Below, in pieces: positions 33,841-43,165 of a DNA stretch of 64,000 nt. Source of the stretch: Solicola gregarius. Lineage in GTDB: Bacteria; Actinomycetota; Actinomycetes; Propionibacteriales; Nocardioidaceae. The first letter of the stretch is position 1; each line of letters begins with the position of its first letter. The stretch is from contig NZ_CP094970.1 in the NCBI RefSeq assembly GCF_025790165.1, positions 1,302,001-1,366,000 of the forward strand, in the 5' to 3' direction. Position numbers and translations under genes: made by a program. The notes under the pieces were generated by a model. The model saw only the letters and a program-made list of their open reading frames with translations. It was not told the origin of the DNA and searched no databases.

Positions 33841-34629
33841 GTGGTGGACGAGAAACGGCCGACGGAGTCGGTGCAGTCACTCGAGCGAGGGCTCTCGGTC
33901 ATCCGCGCGTTCAGCGCGCGGAATCCGAGGATGACCCTGTCGCAGGTGGCGAAGGAGACCGGGCTGACCCGGGCGACGGCACGTCGTTTCCTGCACACCC
34001 TTGTCTCGCTGGGATACACCGCGACCGACGGCCGCGAGTTCTGGCTGCGGCCGCACGTACTCGAGCTCGGGTACGCCTACCTGTCGAGCATCTCGCTGCC
34101 CGAGCTGGCGACGCCGCATCTGCGGCTGCTCGTCGACAAGGTCGACGAGTCGTCGTCGGTGTCGGTGCTCGACGGCGCCGACGTCGTGTACGTCGCGCGG
34201 GTGCCGACCCGGCGGATCATGACCGTCTCGATCAGCGTGGGCACGCGCTTCCCCGCGTACGCGACGTCGATGGGGCGCGTCCTGCTCGCCGGCGCACCGC
34301 CCGAACGGGTCGACGAGCTGCTGGCCGACACCGAGTTCGAAGCGCTGACCCCGAAGACGATCACCACGATCGACAAGCTCGTCGCGGAACTCGACCGCGT
34401 ACGCGAGCGCGGCTGGGCGATGGTCGACCAGGAGCTCGAGCTCGGGCTCCGCTCCATCGCCGCACCGATCCGAGACGCCGGCGGACGTACGGTCGCCGCG
34501 GTCAATGTATCGGCGAGCGCGACGGGCGGCACCGCCGCCGACGTACGCAAGCGACTGCTGCCCCCGCTGCTCGAGGCCGCCGCGCAGATCGAGAAGGACC
34601 TCCGCGCCGGCCCGCAAGCGCACGACTGA
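33841..34629 (+). CDS. IclR-family regulator (PcaR/PcaU type)
   Basis: A 262-residue regulator. The winged helix is VQSLERGLSVIRAFSARNPR...SQVAKETGLTRATARRFLHT, and the effector domain begins WLRPHVLELGYAYLSSISLP, a wording typical of PcaR/PcaU/PobR-like IclR proteins; GMRL-type residues appear as TSMGRVLLAG. GTG start. It lies next to the cox operon and 6 kb from the pca genes, so it may regulate either. A hairpin follows the stop. Confidence 0.88.
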   Translation: MVDEKRPTESVQSLERGLSVIRAFSARNPRMTLSQVAKETGLTRATARRFLHTLVSLGYTATDGREFWLRPHVLELGYAYLSSISLPELATPHLRLLVDKVDESSSVSVLDGADVVYVARVPTRRIMTVSISVGTRFPAYATSMGRVLLAGAPPERVDELLADTEFEALTPKTITTIDKLVAELDRVRERGWAMVDQELELGLRSIAAPIRDAGGRTVAAVNVSASATGGTAADVRKRLLPPLLEAAAQIEKDLRAGPQAHD

Positions 34630-34652
34630 CCCGCCGCCTGCCCTCCCCCTTC

Positions 34653-34711
34653 GCGAGTGGCGCAGATCCGTTGCTCAGGCAGCCTCAAAGCAACGGATCT
34701 GCGCCACTCGC
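34653..34711. repeat. Hairpin repeat flanking the DUF559-like gene, copy 1
   Basis: Perfect 23-bp arms (34653-34675 and 34689-34711) around a 13-base loop. The arm starts GCGAGTGGCGCAGATCCG. It lies between the iclR stop and the stop of the minus-strand gene. A second copy in the same orientation lies at 35782-35840, 1.1 kb away, on the other side of that gene. Confidence 0.85.
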
Positions 34712-34723
34712 ACATTTCAGTCG

Positions 34724-35704
34724 CTAGCTATTGGTCGACCGGGGAGAGATGTCCCGGACGAAGCGGTGCATTCTCGCCGCGAGCCGATCCCTGCCACCGG
34801 GCGTCAGCGACGATCGGCGGTACTCGACGAGCCAGCCCTGTATGCGCCGCGGGTCGTGCCGTAGCCCGAGGGCCCCCTCGGCGTCGAGCAGGATGCGGCT
34901 CGCCTCCCGATGAATCTCCGATGCGGTGTACCCGAACCGCTCGAATCCGATCCGGATCAGCAGCTTCTCGCGACGAAGGTCGGCCCGGTGCTGCGGCCCG
35001 TCTCGGTGTACCGCACCGTCGTACTCGCTGAGCCGCCTGGTCGTACCGAGCCGTAGATCTGCGCGTGCGACGATCGTCCCGGCAGCGTCACGTATGCATG
35101 CCTGCGGCTCGACATCGGTGATGCCGGACAGCACATGGACGAGCCGAAGGATCGTCTCCCATGCCGACTCGCTCCGCCCATCCGCGAGCACCATCGCTCG
35201 CCGGAGCCGCTTGACGCCACGCCGACCCGGCACGACCGCCCGGTCGAGAGATGCCATCGTGCAGTCTCCGAGATGGAGCGCCGAGTCGATCGCGACAACG
35301 AGATCGATCAGGGACAGATCCTCGGCGAGCTCCAGTATCGTCCATTCGCTCGATGCGGTGGGGAGGTCCTCGAGCGCGTGCCGATGAGCGCTCGGGATCG
35401 CACATCGGCGGACGTACACCCCGCGTCGATCGTGGTGTGGCGAGCCGCCGTCGGTGCACGCGATCACCGGCCAGTCCCGCATCCCGGAGGGAAGCCACCA
35501 GCCGCGCAGTTGTGCCGACGTGACGTGGGTGAAGACCGCGTTGTCCGCGAGCGCCAGCCGGATCGCCGCACAGTGCTTGACCAGGCTGGCCGCGTCCTCC
35601 CGCGGCATCGAGACGCCGTCGGTCGGATGCCACCAACGCGGATGGCGAAGCTGCATCTGGGTCAGACCGCGTTCGGCGCGGTCACGATGTCGAATCGGCT
35701 GCAT
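34724..35704 (-). CDS. AbiEi/DUF559-like protein (putative nuclease-fold)
   Basis: A 326-residue protein of a widespread actinobacterial group. The N-terminal half has an AbiEi-antitoxin-like pattern (NAVFTHVTSAQLRGWWLP). The C-terminal half has a Vsr/DUF559-like fold: SESAWETILRLVHVLSGI, then RADLRLGTTRRLSEYDGAVH, RREKLLIRIGFERFGYTASE. The EYDG pair sits where the family has a catalytic acid. The ATG at 35702-35704 is used; a second ATG 48 bases in is equally plausible. Both flanks carry the same hairpin, so the gene may travel as a small cassette. Function unknown. Confidence 0.6.
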   Translation of the reverse strand: MQPIRHRDRAERGLTQMQLRHPRWWHPTDGVSMPREDAASLVKHCAAIRLALADNAVFTHVTSAQLRGWWLPSGMRDWPVIACTDGGSPHHDRRGVYVRRCAIPSAHRHALEDLPTASSEWTILELAEDLSLIDLVVAIDSALHLGDCTMASLDRAVVPGRRGVKRLRRAMVLADGRSESAWETILRLVHVLSGITDVEPQACIRDAAGTIVARADLRLGTTRRLSEYDGAVHRDGPQHRADLRREKLLIRIGFERFGYTASEIHREASRILLDAEGALGLRHDPRRIQGWLVEYRRSSLTPGGRDRLAARMHRFVRDISPRSTNS

Positions 35705-35781
35705 GGCCGGAATCGTCCTCGGAGGGCGGTCATCCGGCCAGCCCCGCGGATCGGAGTGTGGAAAACCCTGTTCTCAACCAC

Positions 35782-35840
35782 GCGAGTGGCGCAAGTCCGT
35801 TGCTCAGATAGCTTAAAAGCAACGGATCTGCGCCACTCGC
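35782..35840. repeat. Hairpin repeat flanking the DUF559-like gene, copy 2
   Basis: Arms 35782-35804 and 35818-35840 (23 bp, two mismatches) around a 13-base loop. The right arm is identical to that of copy 1. The loop keeps the TCAG..AGC pattern in the same orientation, so the two elements are direct repeats. It lies upstream of the DUF559-like gene start and 17 bp from the stop of the PIG-L gene. Confidence 0.85.
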
Positions 35841-35857
35841 GGGTCAGGGTCAGTGGG

Positions 35858-38569
35858 TCAGCGGACCTTCACCGCCGTACTGGTCGTGCCACCGGCCTTG
35901 GCGTCGTACCCGAGCACTACGCGCACCGCGCCCTTGGCCTTCGGGATGCGGACCGTACGTACGCCGGGCTTGAGCGCCTTGCGTACCGACGCCACCGCCT
36001 GACCGTCGGCGTCGACGGCGAACAGATGCGCCTTACCTGCGCCCCTCACCTTGACTCGCGCGACCACGGCCTTGCCCGACCGCTTTGCATTCACCAACGT
36101 GGCCGACGTCGCCTTGCGTGCCTGCGGCCCGCCCGACAAGGCGACTCCGGTACGTGCCGCCTGCGCGATCGACTGCGGGGAGTCGAGGCTCTCCAGCGCG
36201 TCCAGCGGGATCACCGGATCCTGCGTCTCGACCTCCGGCGGTGTCCAGTCCGGCAGGTTCGCGATGCCCCAGCGGTACGGGTCACCCTGGACGCCACCCC
36301 AGGTCGACCAGCCGATTCGGGTCTGGCCGGTCTTGTCCTGGGTGTCGGAGTCGTAGATGAACATGTTCAGGCCCAAGTGCTCGGGGTCGACCGTCGACGG
36401 CAGCGCCGACGCCGGAATCTTCCCTTCGATCACATACCCCGTGAACGGCTCCTTCAACTTCGACGCGACCTCGATGTCCGGGTTGTCGATCGGGCCCTGC
36501 TGGTTGTCGGCGTCGCGCGCCGTGCAGGGTCCACCCTCCTCGGTCGTCGGCAGCACGAGCTGCTTGAACGTCGAGGAGGTGTTCTCCGAACGGCCGTCCG
36601 GGTCGATGGCGACCTCGAGCGAGTCCGTACGCCAGTGCCGCTTGCAGTCCGACTGCGCCAGCACGGTGCCGAGCTCGTCGTCCATGACGTCGACCGCGTA
36701 GTACAGGTCGTCACCGTTGCGGGTCACGTAGCCCGTCGCCGAGCAGTCGTCGGCGCTCTCGCACGCGTCGCCTTCCCACACCCGGCTCAGGTCGATCTCC
36801 GCGGTGTACTCGTCGGAACCGATCTCGCCGTCGACCTCGGGAGCCGCCGAGGACTCCTCGATCGTTGTCGCCGGTACGAGCTCCAACGCCGGCTCCGTCG
36901 TCGACGTGCCTGCATCGGAGGTCGTCTCGATCGAGTACGCGTAGTCGCCCGCTTCGCCTCCCTCGTTGGAGGTCGGCAGCGAGTCGTCGGTATTGGTCAC
37001 CTCGAACTCGACGGTCGTCGACTCCCCCGCCGCGAGGTCGGAGTACGACTTGCTCGCCGCGTCCGCCTCGAAGCCATCGGGCAGGTCGATGGAGACCTCG
37101 CCCGACTGCGCCCCGTCGCTGCTGTTGTGCAGGTCGACGCCGATCGTACGAGAGCCGCCGCTTGGCAGTGTCTGCACCGGCTTCACGGTGCCCTTGAGCT
37201 GCGGTACGCCGGTCGTGTCGGCCCACTCGTGGAAGGTCTCGACCCGCGGCAGCAGGTCCTGTGTACCCGTCACCGCCGGAGCGACCTCGAACTGCTGGTT
37301 GGTGTACCCGCGCTGGCCGCCCTTGACCGAGACGTTCGCCGAGACCAGCGCACGCTCGTTCGTCGCGGCATCGGCTGCCGCGGTCACCGTGACCGTACGC
37401 TGCTTGGTCTGACCCTTCTTGAGGTCGCCGAACGTGACCTTCTTCTTGGCCTTCCAGCCGTCGGGCAAGCGTACGTTAGCCGCGGCATTCTTGAGCGCCG
37501 TCTTCGCCGGAGCGGTCAGGCTGATCCGTACGTCGGACGACCCGCCCGGCGTGACCTCGAACTGCTCGGTCGACATGTCGAGCTGGGTTCCGAGCGGCAG
37601 GCCACCGTGCTCCTGCAGCACCGCACCTTCGAGCATCGTCGCCGACGACGCGGCTTCGGCCGTCAGATCGCCACGTACGAAGGGAACTCGCGAGTCGACC
37701 TGGTACATGAAGTCGCAGCCGAGCTTCGCCGGGTCGGGATCGACATCGGGGAACCCGGCCCAACCCTGCGATGCGTACTCGCGCTGTGACTCGCGCTCGA
37801 TCTGCGCATAGGTCTTGTCCTGCGTCGCGGATCGGCGCCCGCTCCACACGCCGTAGATGTCGTCGGCCGGGTTGTCGGGCTGCAGCGTCGTCGCGCAGTT
37901 CGCTCCTGGCGACGAGCCGGTGCCCCTTGCACCGCTGGAGAACAGTTTCTTCGGCGCGTACGGCTCGAGCCCCTCCTTGCGGATCTGCCCCGGGAAACGC
38001 GACGGGTCCCCGGCCGCGTAGTAGGCCTCCGCGGCGAGCAGCGACGCTTCCTGGTGGCCACCATGGTTGCCGGGACTCGGCGCGGTGTCCATCGTCATGA
38101 TGATGTCGGGCGTCGTCTCCCGGATGACCCGCACTACCTTGCCGAGCGAGTCGTTGTGGCCCCACGTCTCGCGGTGCAGCGGCTCGCTCACCGAGTAGTA
38201 GAAGTCGACCTTGTCGAGGTTGTACACGTCGGTGACGCCCGAATGCCCGACCGCGCGGCGCTCCTCGGCCTCGCGGATCAGGCCGAGCGCGGGACCCTCC
38301 TCGGGACCGACCGCGTTGCCGCCGCCCTCGCCACGAGTGACGGTCACGACGCCGGTCTTCACGCCGAAGCGTTCGCGCCACTCGCCGAACATCGACAACC
38401 GGCCGGACTCGTCATCGGGGTGCGCGCCGACGAACAGCACGTCCAGGTCACCTGGGTTGTCGGGCGGCGCTACGTGCCGCTGCGAGTCGGCCGTCGCCGG
38501 CGGGGCCGCGAGCGTCCCCGCAACGAGCAACGCGCCGACGACCGCTGTGGCCTTTCCTCTCAGTCTCAT
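35858..38569 (-). CDS. Large secreted PIG-L/LmbE-family deacetylase with beta-sandwich and CBM9-like domains
   Basis: A 903-residue exported protein. A signal peptide (MRLRGKATAVVGALLVAGTL, cleavage near PATADS) is followed by the PIG-L zinc-hydrolase domain: VGAHPDDESGRLS, GEGGGNAVG, and NHGGHQEASLLAAEA with the metal His. The middle has two NEW3-like sandwich modules (SLTAPAKTALKNAA, GGSRTIGVDLHNSSDG). Residues ~600-780 are a CBM9/DOMON-like sugar-binding domain (EVDGEIGSDEYTAEIDLSRV). Start set by GAGGAGAAGG upstream. Its place beside a sugar ABC transporter suggests deacetylation of an N-acetyl sugar outside the cell. Confidence 0.85.
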   Translation of the reverse strand: MRLRGKATAVVGALLVAGTLAAPPATADSQRHVAPPDNPGDLDVLFVGAHPDDESGRLSMFGEWRERFGVKTGVVTVTRGEGGGNAVGPEEGPALGLIREAEERRAVGHSGVTDVYNLDKVDFYYSVSEPLHRETWGHNDSLGKVVRVIRETTPDIIMTMDTAPSPGNHGGHQEASLLAAEAYYAAGDPSRFPGQIRKEGLEPYAPKKLFSSGARGTGSSPGANCATTLQPDNPADDIYGVWSGRRSATQDKTYAQIERESQREYASQGWAGFPDVDPDPAKLGCDFMYQVDSRVPFVRGDLTAEAASSATMLEGAVLQEHGGLPLGTQLDMSTEQFEVTPGGSSDVRISLTAPAKTALKNAAANVRLPDGWKAKKKVTFGDLKKGQTKQRTVTVTAAADAATNERALVSANVSVKGGQRGYTNQQFEVAPAVTGTQDLLPRVETFHEWADTTGVPQLKGTVKPVQTLPSGGSRTIGVDLHNSSDGAQSGEVSIDLPDGFEADAASKSYSDLAAGESTTVEFEVTNTDDSLPTSNEGGEAGDYAYSIETTSDAGTSTTEPALELVPATTIEESSAAPEVDGEIGSDEYTAEIDLSRVWEGDACESADDCSATGYVTRNGDDLYYAVDVMDDELGTVLAQSDCKRHWRTDSLEVAIDPDGRSENTSSTFKQLVLPTTEEGGPCTARDADNQQGPIDNPDIEVASKLKEPFTGYVIEGKIPASALPSTVDPEHLGLNMFIYDSDTQDKTGQTRIGWSTWGGVQGDPYRWGIANLPDWTPPEVETQDPVIPLDALESLDSPQSIAQAARTGVALSGGPQARKATSATLVNAKRSGKAVVARVKVRGAGKAHLFAVDADGQAVASVRKALKPGVRTVRIPKAKGAVRVVLGYDAKAGGTTSTAVKVR

Positions 38570-38642
38570 CGAAACCTTCTCCTCCTGTGTCGTGGCAGGC
38601 ATCTGGATACTGCGGTTCCCGAGGCGCGGCAGTCGCAATGGG

Positions 38643-39494
38643 CTAGCCCTTCACCGACCCTTCGACCATGCCGCGGATGAAGTGCCGTTGGGCGAAGATG
38701 TAGAAGACGATGACCGGGAGCGCGACGAGCACCGCGCCGGCCGCGAGCAGCGCCGTGCCGGACGTGTACTGGCCTTGGAACGTCGCCAGCCCCAGCGGCG
38801 CCGTCCGCATCGACTCCTCGGTCGGCACCATGACGAGCGGGAGCAGGAACTCGTTCCAGGTCCACATGAAGACCAGCACCATCATCGTGATGATCGCCGG
38901 CCGACCCATGGGCACCAGGATCGACCAGAAGATCCGGAAGTGACCCGCGCCGTCGAGCCGTGCGGCCTCGACCACCTCGGCCTGCGAGCTGCGGAAGTAC
39001 GCGCGCATCCAGAACGTCCCGAACGCAAGCGACTGTGCCACCTGCGGAAAGATCAACGCGGGATAGGAGTTCAGCAGGTCGAGCTCCTGGAAGCCGAAGT
39101 AGAGCGGGATCACGATCGCCTCGCTCGGCACCATCAGCCCGAGGAGCAGGAGGTAGAACAACACGCTCGAGCCGCGGAACCGCATCGTGCCGAACGCGTA
39201 CCCGGCAAGGCAGGCAAGCAACGTACTGAGAATGACCACGCTCACGGTCACGATCACGCTGGTCTTCAGGTACGTACCGAAGTTGCCGCGGTCCCATGCG
39301 GTGGCGAAGTTGCCGAAGTCGACGCCGCTCGCGCCGATGCTCTCGGGCTGGATCGCGGTGAAGAGGATCACCAGCATCGGGTAGAGCGCGAACGCCGCAG
39401 CAAGGATCAGCACCGCGTACGTGATCGTGCGCTCGATGGACGAGTTGTTCACAGTGCCGACCTCGCGCTCGTTGCTCGCTCGCCGCTCATGCAT
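38643..39494 (-). CDS. Carbohydrate ABC transporter permease (MalG type)
   Basis: A 283-residue inner-membrane permease with six hydrophobic segments. The conserved EAA loop is EVVEAARLDGAGHFRIFWSI. The start is the ATG at 39492-39494, which overlaps the partner permease by eight bases; a GTG 42 bases later (VNNSSIERTITYAVL) is an alternative. It works with the next permease and the binding lipoprotein. No ATPase is encoded here; a shared MsiK-like ATPase elsewhere is likely, as in many actinobacteria. Confidence 0.9.
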   Translation of the reverse strand: MHERRASNEREVGTVNNSSIERTITYAVLILAAAFALYPMLVILFTAIQPESIGASGVDFGNFATAWDRGNFGTYLKTSVIVTVSVVILSTLLACLAGYAFGTMRFRGSSVLFYLLLLGLMVPSEAIVIPLYFGFQELDLLNSYPALIFPQVAQSLAFGTFWMRAYFRSSQAEVVEAARLDGAGHFRIFWSILVPMGRPAIITMMVLVFMWTWNEFLLPLVMVPTEESMRTAPLGLATFQGQYTSGTALLAAGAVLVALPVIVFYIFAQRHFIRGMVEGSVKG

Positions 39495-40428
39495 CCCCCG
39501 CGGTCTCGGACAGCCGGTTGATCAGCATCGTCGCCAACAGGATCAGCACCATCAGCACGAGCGCGATCGTCACGCCCGTGCCGACCTCGCCCTTCTGCAT
39601 CGCGCGGTCGTACACCTCGTACGCCGGGACCGTCGACGCATAGCCGGGGCCACCACTGGTCATGACGTACACGAGGTCGAAGGTACGAAGGGCCGCCACC
39701 AGGGTCAGCGTGAGCGCGACGGCCATCTCGCCGCGCACGGCAGGCATGCTCACCGCACGGAACTCGCGGAAGAACCCGGCGCCGTCGAGTCGCGCCGACT
39801 CGTACAGCTCACGCGGAACCTTCGAAAGTCCGGCGAGGAACAGCACCGTGCAGAGTCCGGTGCCGACCCAGATGCCGACCACGCCGATGGACGCCAGGGC
39901 GAAGTTCTCGTCTCCGAGCCAGCCCCGGGCGAAGCTGTCGAGCCCGATCGCCCGCAGGGCGTCGTTCAGAGAACCGTCGGGTTCGTAGATCTTGCGCCAC
40001 GCAACGGCGACGACCGTCAGCGCGACCACCTGCGGCAGGAACAGCACCGTGCGGAAGAAGCCGAGCCCGCGCAGCCGCGCACGCGTCATGAGGCCGGCGA
40101 TCAGCATGCCAAGTGCCACGGGAATGAAGCTGAAGAACACCACCAGCACGCCGGCGTGCAGGAACGGCGCCCGGAGCTCGGAGTCCGTCAGTACGTCGAC
40201 GTAGTTGCCGAGCCCCACCCACGTACTGGCGCTCAGACCGTCCCACTCGAAGAAGGACAGCCAGACCGCGTACACGAGCGGTGCCGCCATGAACAGTGCG
40301 AAGACGATCAGGGCGGGTGCGACGTAGAGGTACGCGACGCGGCGTGGCTCTCCGGGAGGGCCGGCCTGCCGGCGGCCCTCCCGGAGAGGTTTGCGGGCGG
40401 CGGGTGCCACCGTGCTGGTGTCAGGCAA
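39487..40428 (-). CDS. Carbohydrate ABC transporter permease (MalF type)
   Basis: A 313-residue permease. A cytoplasmic N-terminus (Arg/Pro-rich) leads into six membrane segments, the first being VAYLYVAPALIVFALFMAAP. The EAA loop is ELYESARLDGAGFFREFRAV. The start appears to be a TTG (LPDTSTVAPAARK), eight bases after the stop of the binding-protein gene. Part of the SBP-F-G transporter operon. Confidence 0.9.
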   Translation of the reverse strand: MPDTSTVAPAARKPLREGRRQAGPPGEPRRVAYLYVAPALIVFALFMAAPLVYAVWLSFFEWDGLSASTWVGLGNYVDVLTDSELRAPFLHAGVLVVFFSFIPVALGMLIAGLMTRARLRGLGFFRTVLFLPQVVALTVVAVAWRKIYEPDGSLNDALRAIGLDSFARGWLGDENFALASIGVVGIWVGTGLCTVLFLAGLSKVPRELYESARLDGAGFFREFRAVSMPAVRGEMAVALTLTLVAALRTFDLVYVMTSGGPGYASTVPAYEVYDRAMQKGEVGTGVTIALVLMVLILLATMLINRLSETAGDA

Positions 40429-40436
40429 GGGTGTCC

Positions 40437-41813
40437 CTACCCACCGCTGTTCTCGGACACGAACCCGCTGTAGTCCTCCTCGAGCGCCGCGAGGAAGTCA
40501 TCGGGCGATTCGTCACCGGCGGTCAGCTTCTGGACGTTCCCGGTGAGGGTGTCGTAGAAGTCTGGCGTCGCGTAGTCGAGGTACGGGACCAGCGCGTCGT
40601 CGGAGTTGACCTGGTTCCAGGCGTCGAAGACCTCGGCGCGTACGCCCGAGACGTTGGCCTGGTCGGAGTCGACGACGGGGAGCTGCCCGGCATCGGCCAT
40701 CATCTTCATCGCGTCCTCGTTGGTGATGAAGTCGATGTACGCCGCAGCGACGTCGGCGTTGTCACTCGCATCGGTGACGGCGTACGGGAGTCCGGTGCCG
40801 CCGGTGACGGTCTGCTCACCCGACGGGCCGACGGGCGGCAGCATGAACCCGAGGTCGTCTCCGAGCGCGGGCACGAGGTCTTCGGCGAGCATCCAGGTGC
40901 CCTGGACCAGGAACACGCCCTTGCCCTTGGCGAAGTTCTGCCACGCCGGATCGGACCCGAGCCCGTTGAAGTCGTCGCTGAAGTAGCCCTTGTCGGCCCA
41001 GTCGGCGAGCGTCTGCGCCGTCTCCACGTTCTCGTCGCTCTCCCACGAGCCACCCTCGCGGCCGAAGCCGAGAGTGCGGATATCGTCACGCGGGACGAAC
41101 TGGTTCTGGACGAACCCGAACATGTGGATCCCCGGCCACGCATCGAGGTCGCCGTACTGGATCGGCACCTCGCCCGCGTCCTTGGCCGCCTGCAGCACCT
41201 TCTCGAACTCCTCGGTGGTCTTCGGCGGGTCGACCTTGAGCTTCGCCAGCTTCGCCTTGTTGTACCAGAGGCCGACCATCTCGCCGAGCTGCGGAACGCC
41301 GTAGAGGTTGCCCTCTCCGAACGTCGACCCGTCGTCGGTGTACGACGCGAGCGCCCGCACGCTGTCGGGGAACCGGTCCGCCCAGCCGTACGCCTCGGCG
41401 TACCCGTCGAGCGACTGCAGCAGACCCGCCTTGACGAACTGGCCCATGTCGGAGCGGCCGTTGTTGGCCTGCACGACGTCCGGCGGCTCGTCGTTGGTGA
41501 TCGCGAGCCGGAGCGTCTTGCGCAGGTCGGCGAACGACTTCGAGACACGCTCGATCTTGACGTTCGGGTACTTCTGCTCGAACGCGGTGTTGAGCTGGTC
41601 CATGACCTTGCTCTGCTCGCCGCGTACCTCTTGGTCCCACACGGTCAGGGTGACGTCGCCGACGCCCGAGATGTCGGTGTTGACGTCCTCCTTCTTGGTC
41701 TCCGTGCCGGAGCCGCCGTCGTCTCCGGGTGCGCACGCGGCGGCCGTCGCCAACGCGAGCACGACGCCTCCCGTCGCGATGACGCGCCCGATCTGGCGCC
41801 GTGTACCGCTCAT
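40437..41813 (-). CDS. Sugar ABC transporter substrate-binding lipoprotein
   Basis: A 458-residue extracellular binding protein of family 1. The signal ends in a lipobox: MSGTRRQIGRVIATGG...ALATAAACAPG, so Cys would be lipidated. A Gly/Asp/Ser linker follows, then VTLTVWDQEVRGEQSKVMDQ, which resembles maltose/chitobiose-type binders. The ATG at 41811-41813 has AAGGAG six bases upstream. Its ligand probably matches the PIG-L/GH4/PfkB enzymes around it. Confidence 0.92.
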   Translation of the reverse strand: MSGTRRQIGRVIATGGVVLALATAAACAPGDDGGSGTETKKEDVNTDISGVGDVTLTVWDQEVRGEQSKVMDQLNTAFEQKYPNVKIERVSKSFADLRKTLRLAITNDEPPDVVQANNGRSDMGQFVKAGLLQSLDGYAEAYGWADRFPDSVRALASYTDDGSTFGEGNLYGVPQLGEMVGLWYNKAKLAKLKVDPPKTTEEFEKVLQAAKDAGEVPIQYGDLDAWPGIHMFGFVQNQFVPRDDIRTLGFGREGGSWESDENVETAQTLADWADKGYFSDDFNGLGSDPAWQNFAKGKGVFLVQGTWMLAEDLVPALGDDLGFMLPPVGPSGEQTVTGGTGLPYAVTDASDNADVAAAYIDFITNEDAMKMMADAGQLPVVDSDQANVSGVRAEVFDAWNQVNSDDALVPYLDYATPDFYDTLTGNVQKLTAGDESPDDFLAALEEDYSGFVSENSGG

Positions 41814-41830
41814 TGCTGTCTCCTTCATCC

Positions 41831-42991
41831 TCACTTGCCCCCTACGTCATGCCCGCCGTGCCGCTGGATGCCGGACGGCCGGGGGCCGTGGCGACCGTGC
41901 TCCTCGGTGCTGTAATGAAACCCGACCGTCGGCACGGCACGTTCGAAGACCCGGTGCTCGACGGTCGCGAGTACGTCCTCGAGGAAACCGTAGTCGCGCG
42001 CGAGCCGCGGCCGGTCCTTCGCCTCGGTCCACCAGTCGCACACGTCTCCCCAGCCGGGCGAGGCGAGCGCCCCGCCGAAGTCGCGTACCGACAGCGCGGC
42101 ACACAGGTTCGCGAAACGAAGGCGCTGCGTCAGCGACCAGCCGGCGAGCGTCGCGTGCATCAGCGATGCCAGGAAGACGTCTCCGGCACCGGTCGGATCG
42201 AGCGCCTTGACGCTCAGGCCCGGCACCCAGGCGGTCTCACCCGTTGTCGCGTCCGCGGCGAACGCGCCGCCGCTGCCTGCCGTGACGACCGCGAGCGGCA
42301 CCCAGTCGCGCATCGCCTCGAGCGCGGCACCCGGGGTGTCGGTGCCGGTGAACGACATCGCCTCGTCGGCGTTCGGCACGAACGCGTGACATCCGTCGAG
42401 CCGTCGACGCAGGGAGTCGTGGTCCCAGGCCCCGCTCTCGTCCCAGCCGAGGTCGGCGAACACCAGGGTGCCGTCGGCGATCACCGTGTCGACCCAGGCC
42501 GGCCGGTCGCCGCCCATGTCGGCGAAGCAGGCGCGCGTACGCGGGGGCGAGCCAACGATGTCGTCGGGTGGGATGGGCGGCGGATGAGCGTGGGTGACCA
42601 TCGCGCGGTCGTCGTCGTACGCGAGGGAGACCGTTACCGGCGAGTGCCAGTCGTCGAACCGCTTGGAGCAGCTGAGGTCGACGCCCTCGGGCCCGGCGAG
42701 GGTCGACCAGCAGAAGTCGCCGTACTGGTCTGCCCCGAACGCCGACGTCAGCGACGTACGCAGGCCGAGTCTGGATGCGGCGACGGCGAGGTTCGCGGCG
42801 CCGCCGGGACTCGAGCCCATGCCGGTCGACATGATCTCCTGGCCGCCGACCGGTGCCGAGCGCAGGCCGGTGAAGATGATGTCGAGAAACACCGTGCCCG
42901 AGACGAACACGTCGAACGGCGCCTCGGCGTCGTCGGGGCCGGTGCCGCTCTCGTCGGGGCGCGGCGCCGTCGCGGCGTGGGATTCGGTCAC
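41831..42991 (-). CDS. PfkB-family sugar kinase
   Basis: A 386-residue kinase. PfkB motifs are SSPGGAANLAVAASRLGL near residue 60 and the ATP/catalytic motif KALDPTGAGDVFLASLMHAT near residue 275. The GTG start (VTESHAATAPRP) has GGAGG six bases upstream. The C-terminal ~40 residues are His/Gly-rich and extend beyond the usual domain. It is first in the minus-strand transport operon and divergent from deoR. The substrate is probably the imported sugar. Confidence 0.88.
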   Translation of the reverse strand: MTESHAATAPRPDESGTGPDDAEAPFDVFVSGTVFLDIIFTGLRSAPVGGQEIMSTGMGSSPGGAANLAVAASRLGLRTSLTSAFGADQYGDFCWSTLAGPEGVDLSCSKRFDDWHSPVTVSLAYDDDRAMVTHAHPPPIPPDDIVGSPPRTRACFADMGGDRPAWVDTVIADGTLVFADLGWDESGAWDHDSLRRRLDGCHAFVPNADEAMSFTGTDTPGAALEAMRDWVPLAVVTAGSGGAFAADATTGETAWVPGLSVKALDPTGAGDVFLASLMHATLAGWSLTQRLRFANLCAALSVRDFGGALASPGWGDVCDWWTEAKDRPRLARDYGFLEDVLATVEHRVFERAVPTVGFHYSTEEHGRHGPRPSGIQRHGGHDVGGK

Positions 42992-43150
42992 GTGCAACCT
43001 CCTGCGAGCAGTCTCATCGATCTGCACATGTTTGCGCAAGTACGTAGGTTGATGAAAATTTCTGCGCGTTCTTTCGGTGATCCTGCCGTAGGTGCCGGCG
43101 GAATGTGCGCGATTCGGCCCAACTGGACGTGGCCGTGCACGTTTATGACT

Positions 43151-43156
43151 GATAAT
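43151..43156 (+). promoter_or_regulatory. -10 box of deoR, near-leaderless
   Basis: GATAAT lies nine bases before the deoR ATG (43166), so the transcript would have almost no leader. The shared 42992-43165 gap, much less GC-rich than its surroundings, contains TTTGCGCAA (43025-43033) and TTTCTGCGCG (43058-43067), possible operator halves for the DeoR protein acting on both divergent units. Confidence 0.45.
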
Positions 43157-43165
43157 GTTCGACCC

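Noticed and set aside
35135-37789. 884-codon plus-strand open frame
   Set aside because: It is antisense to the DUF559-like and PIG-L genes, low-complexity Arg/Leu-rich, with no domain; high GC keeps such frames open.
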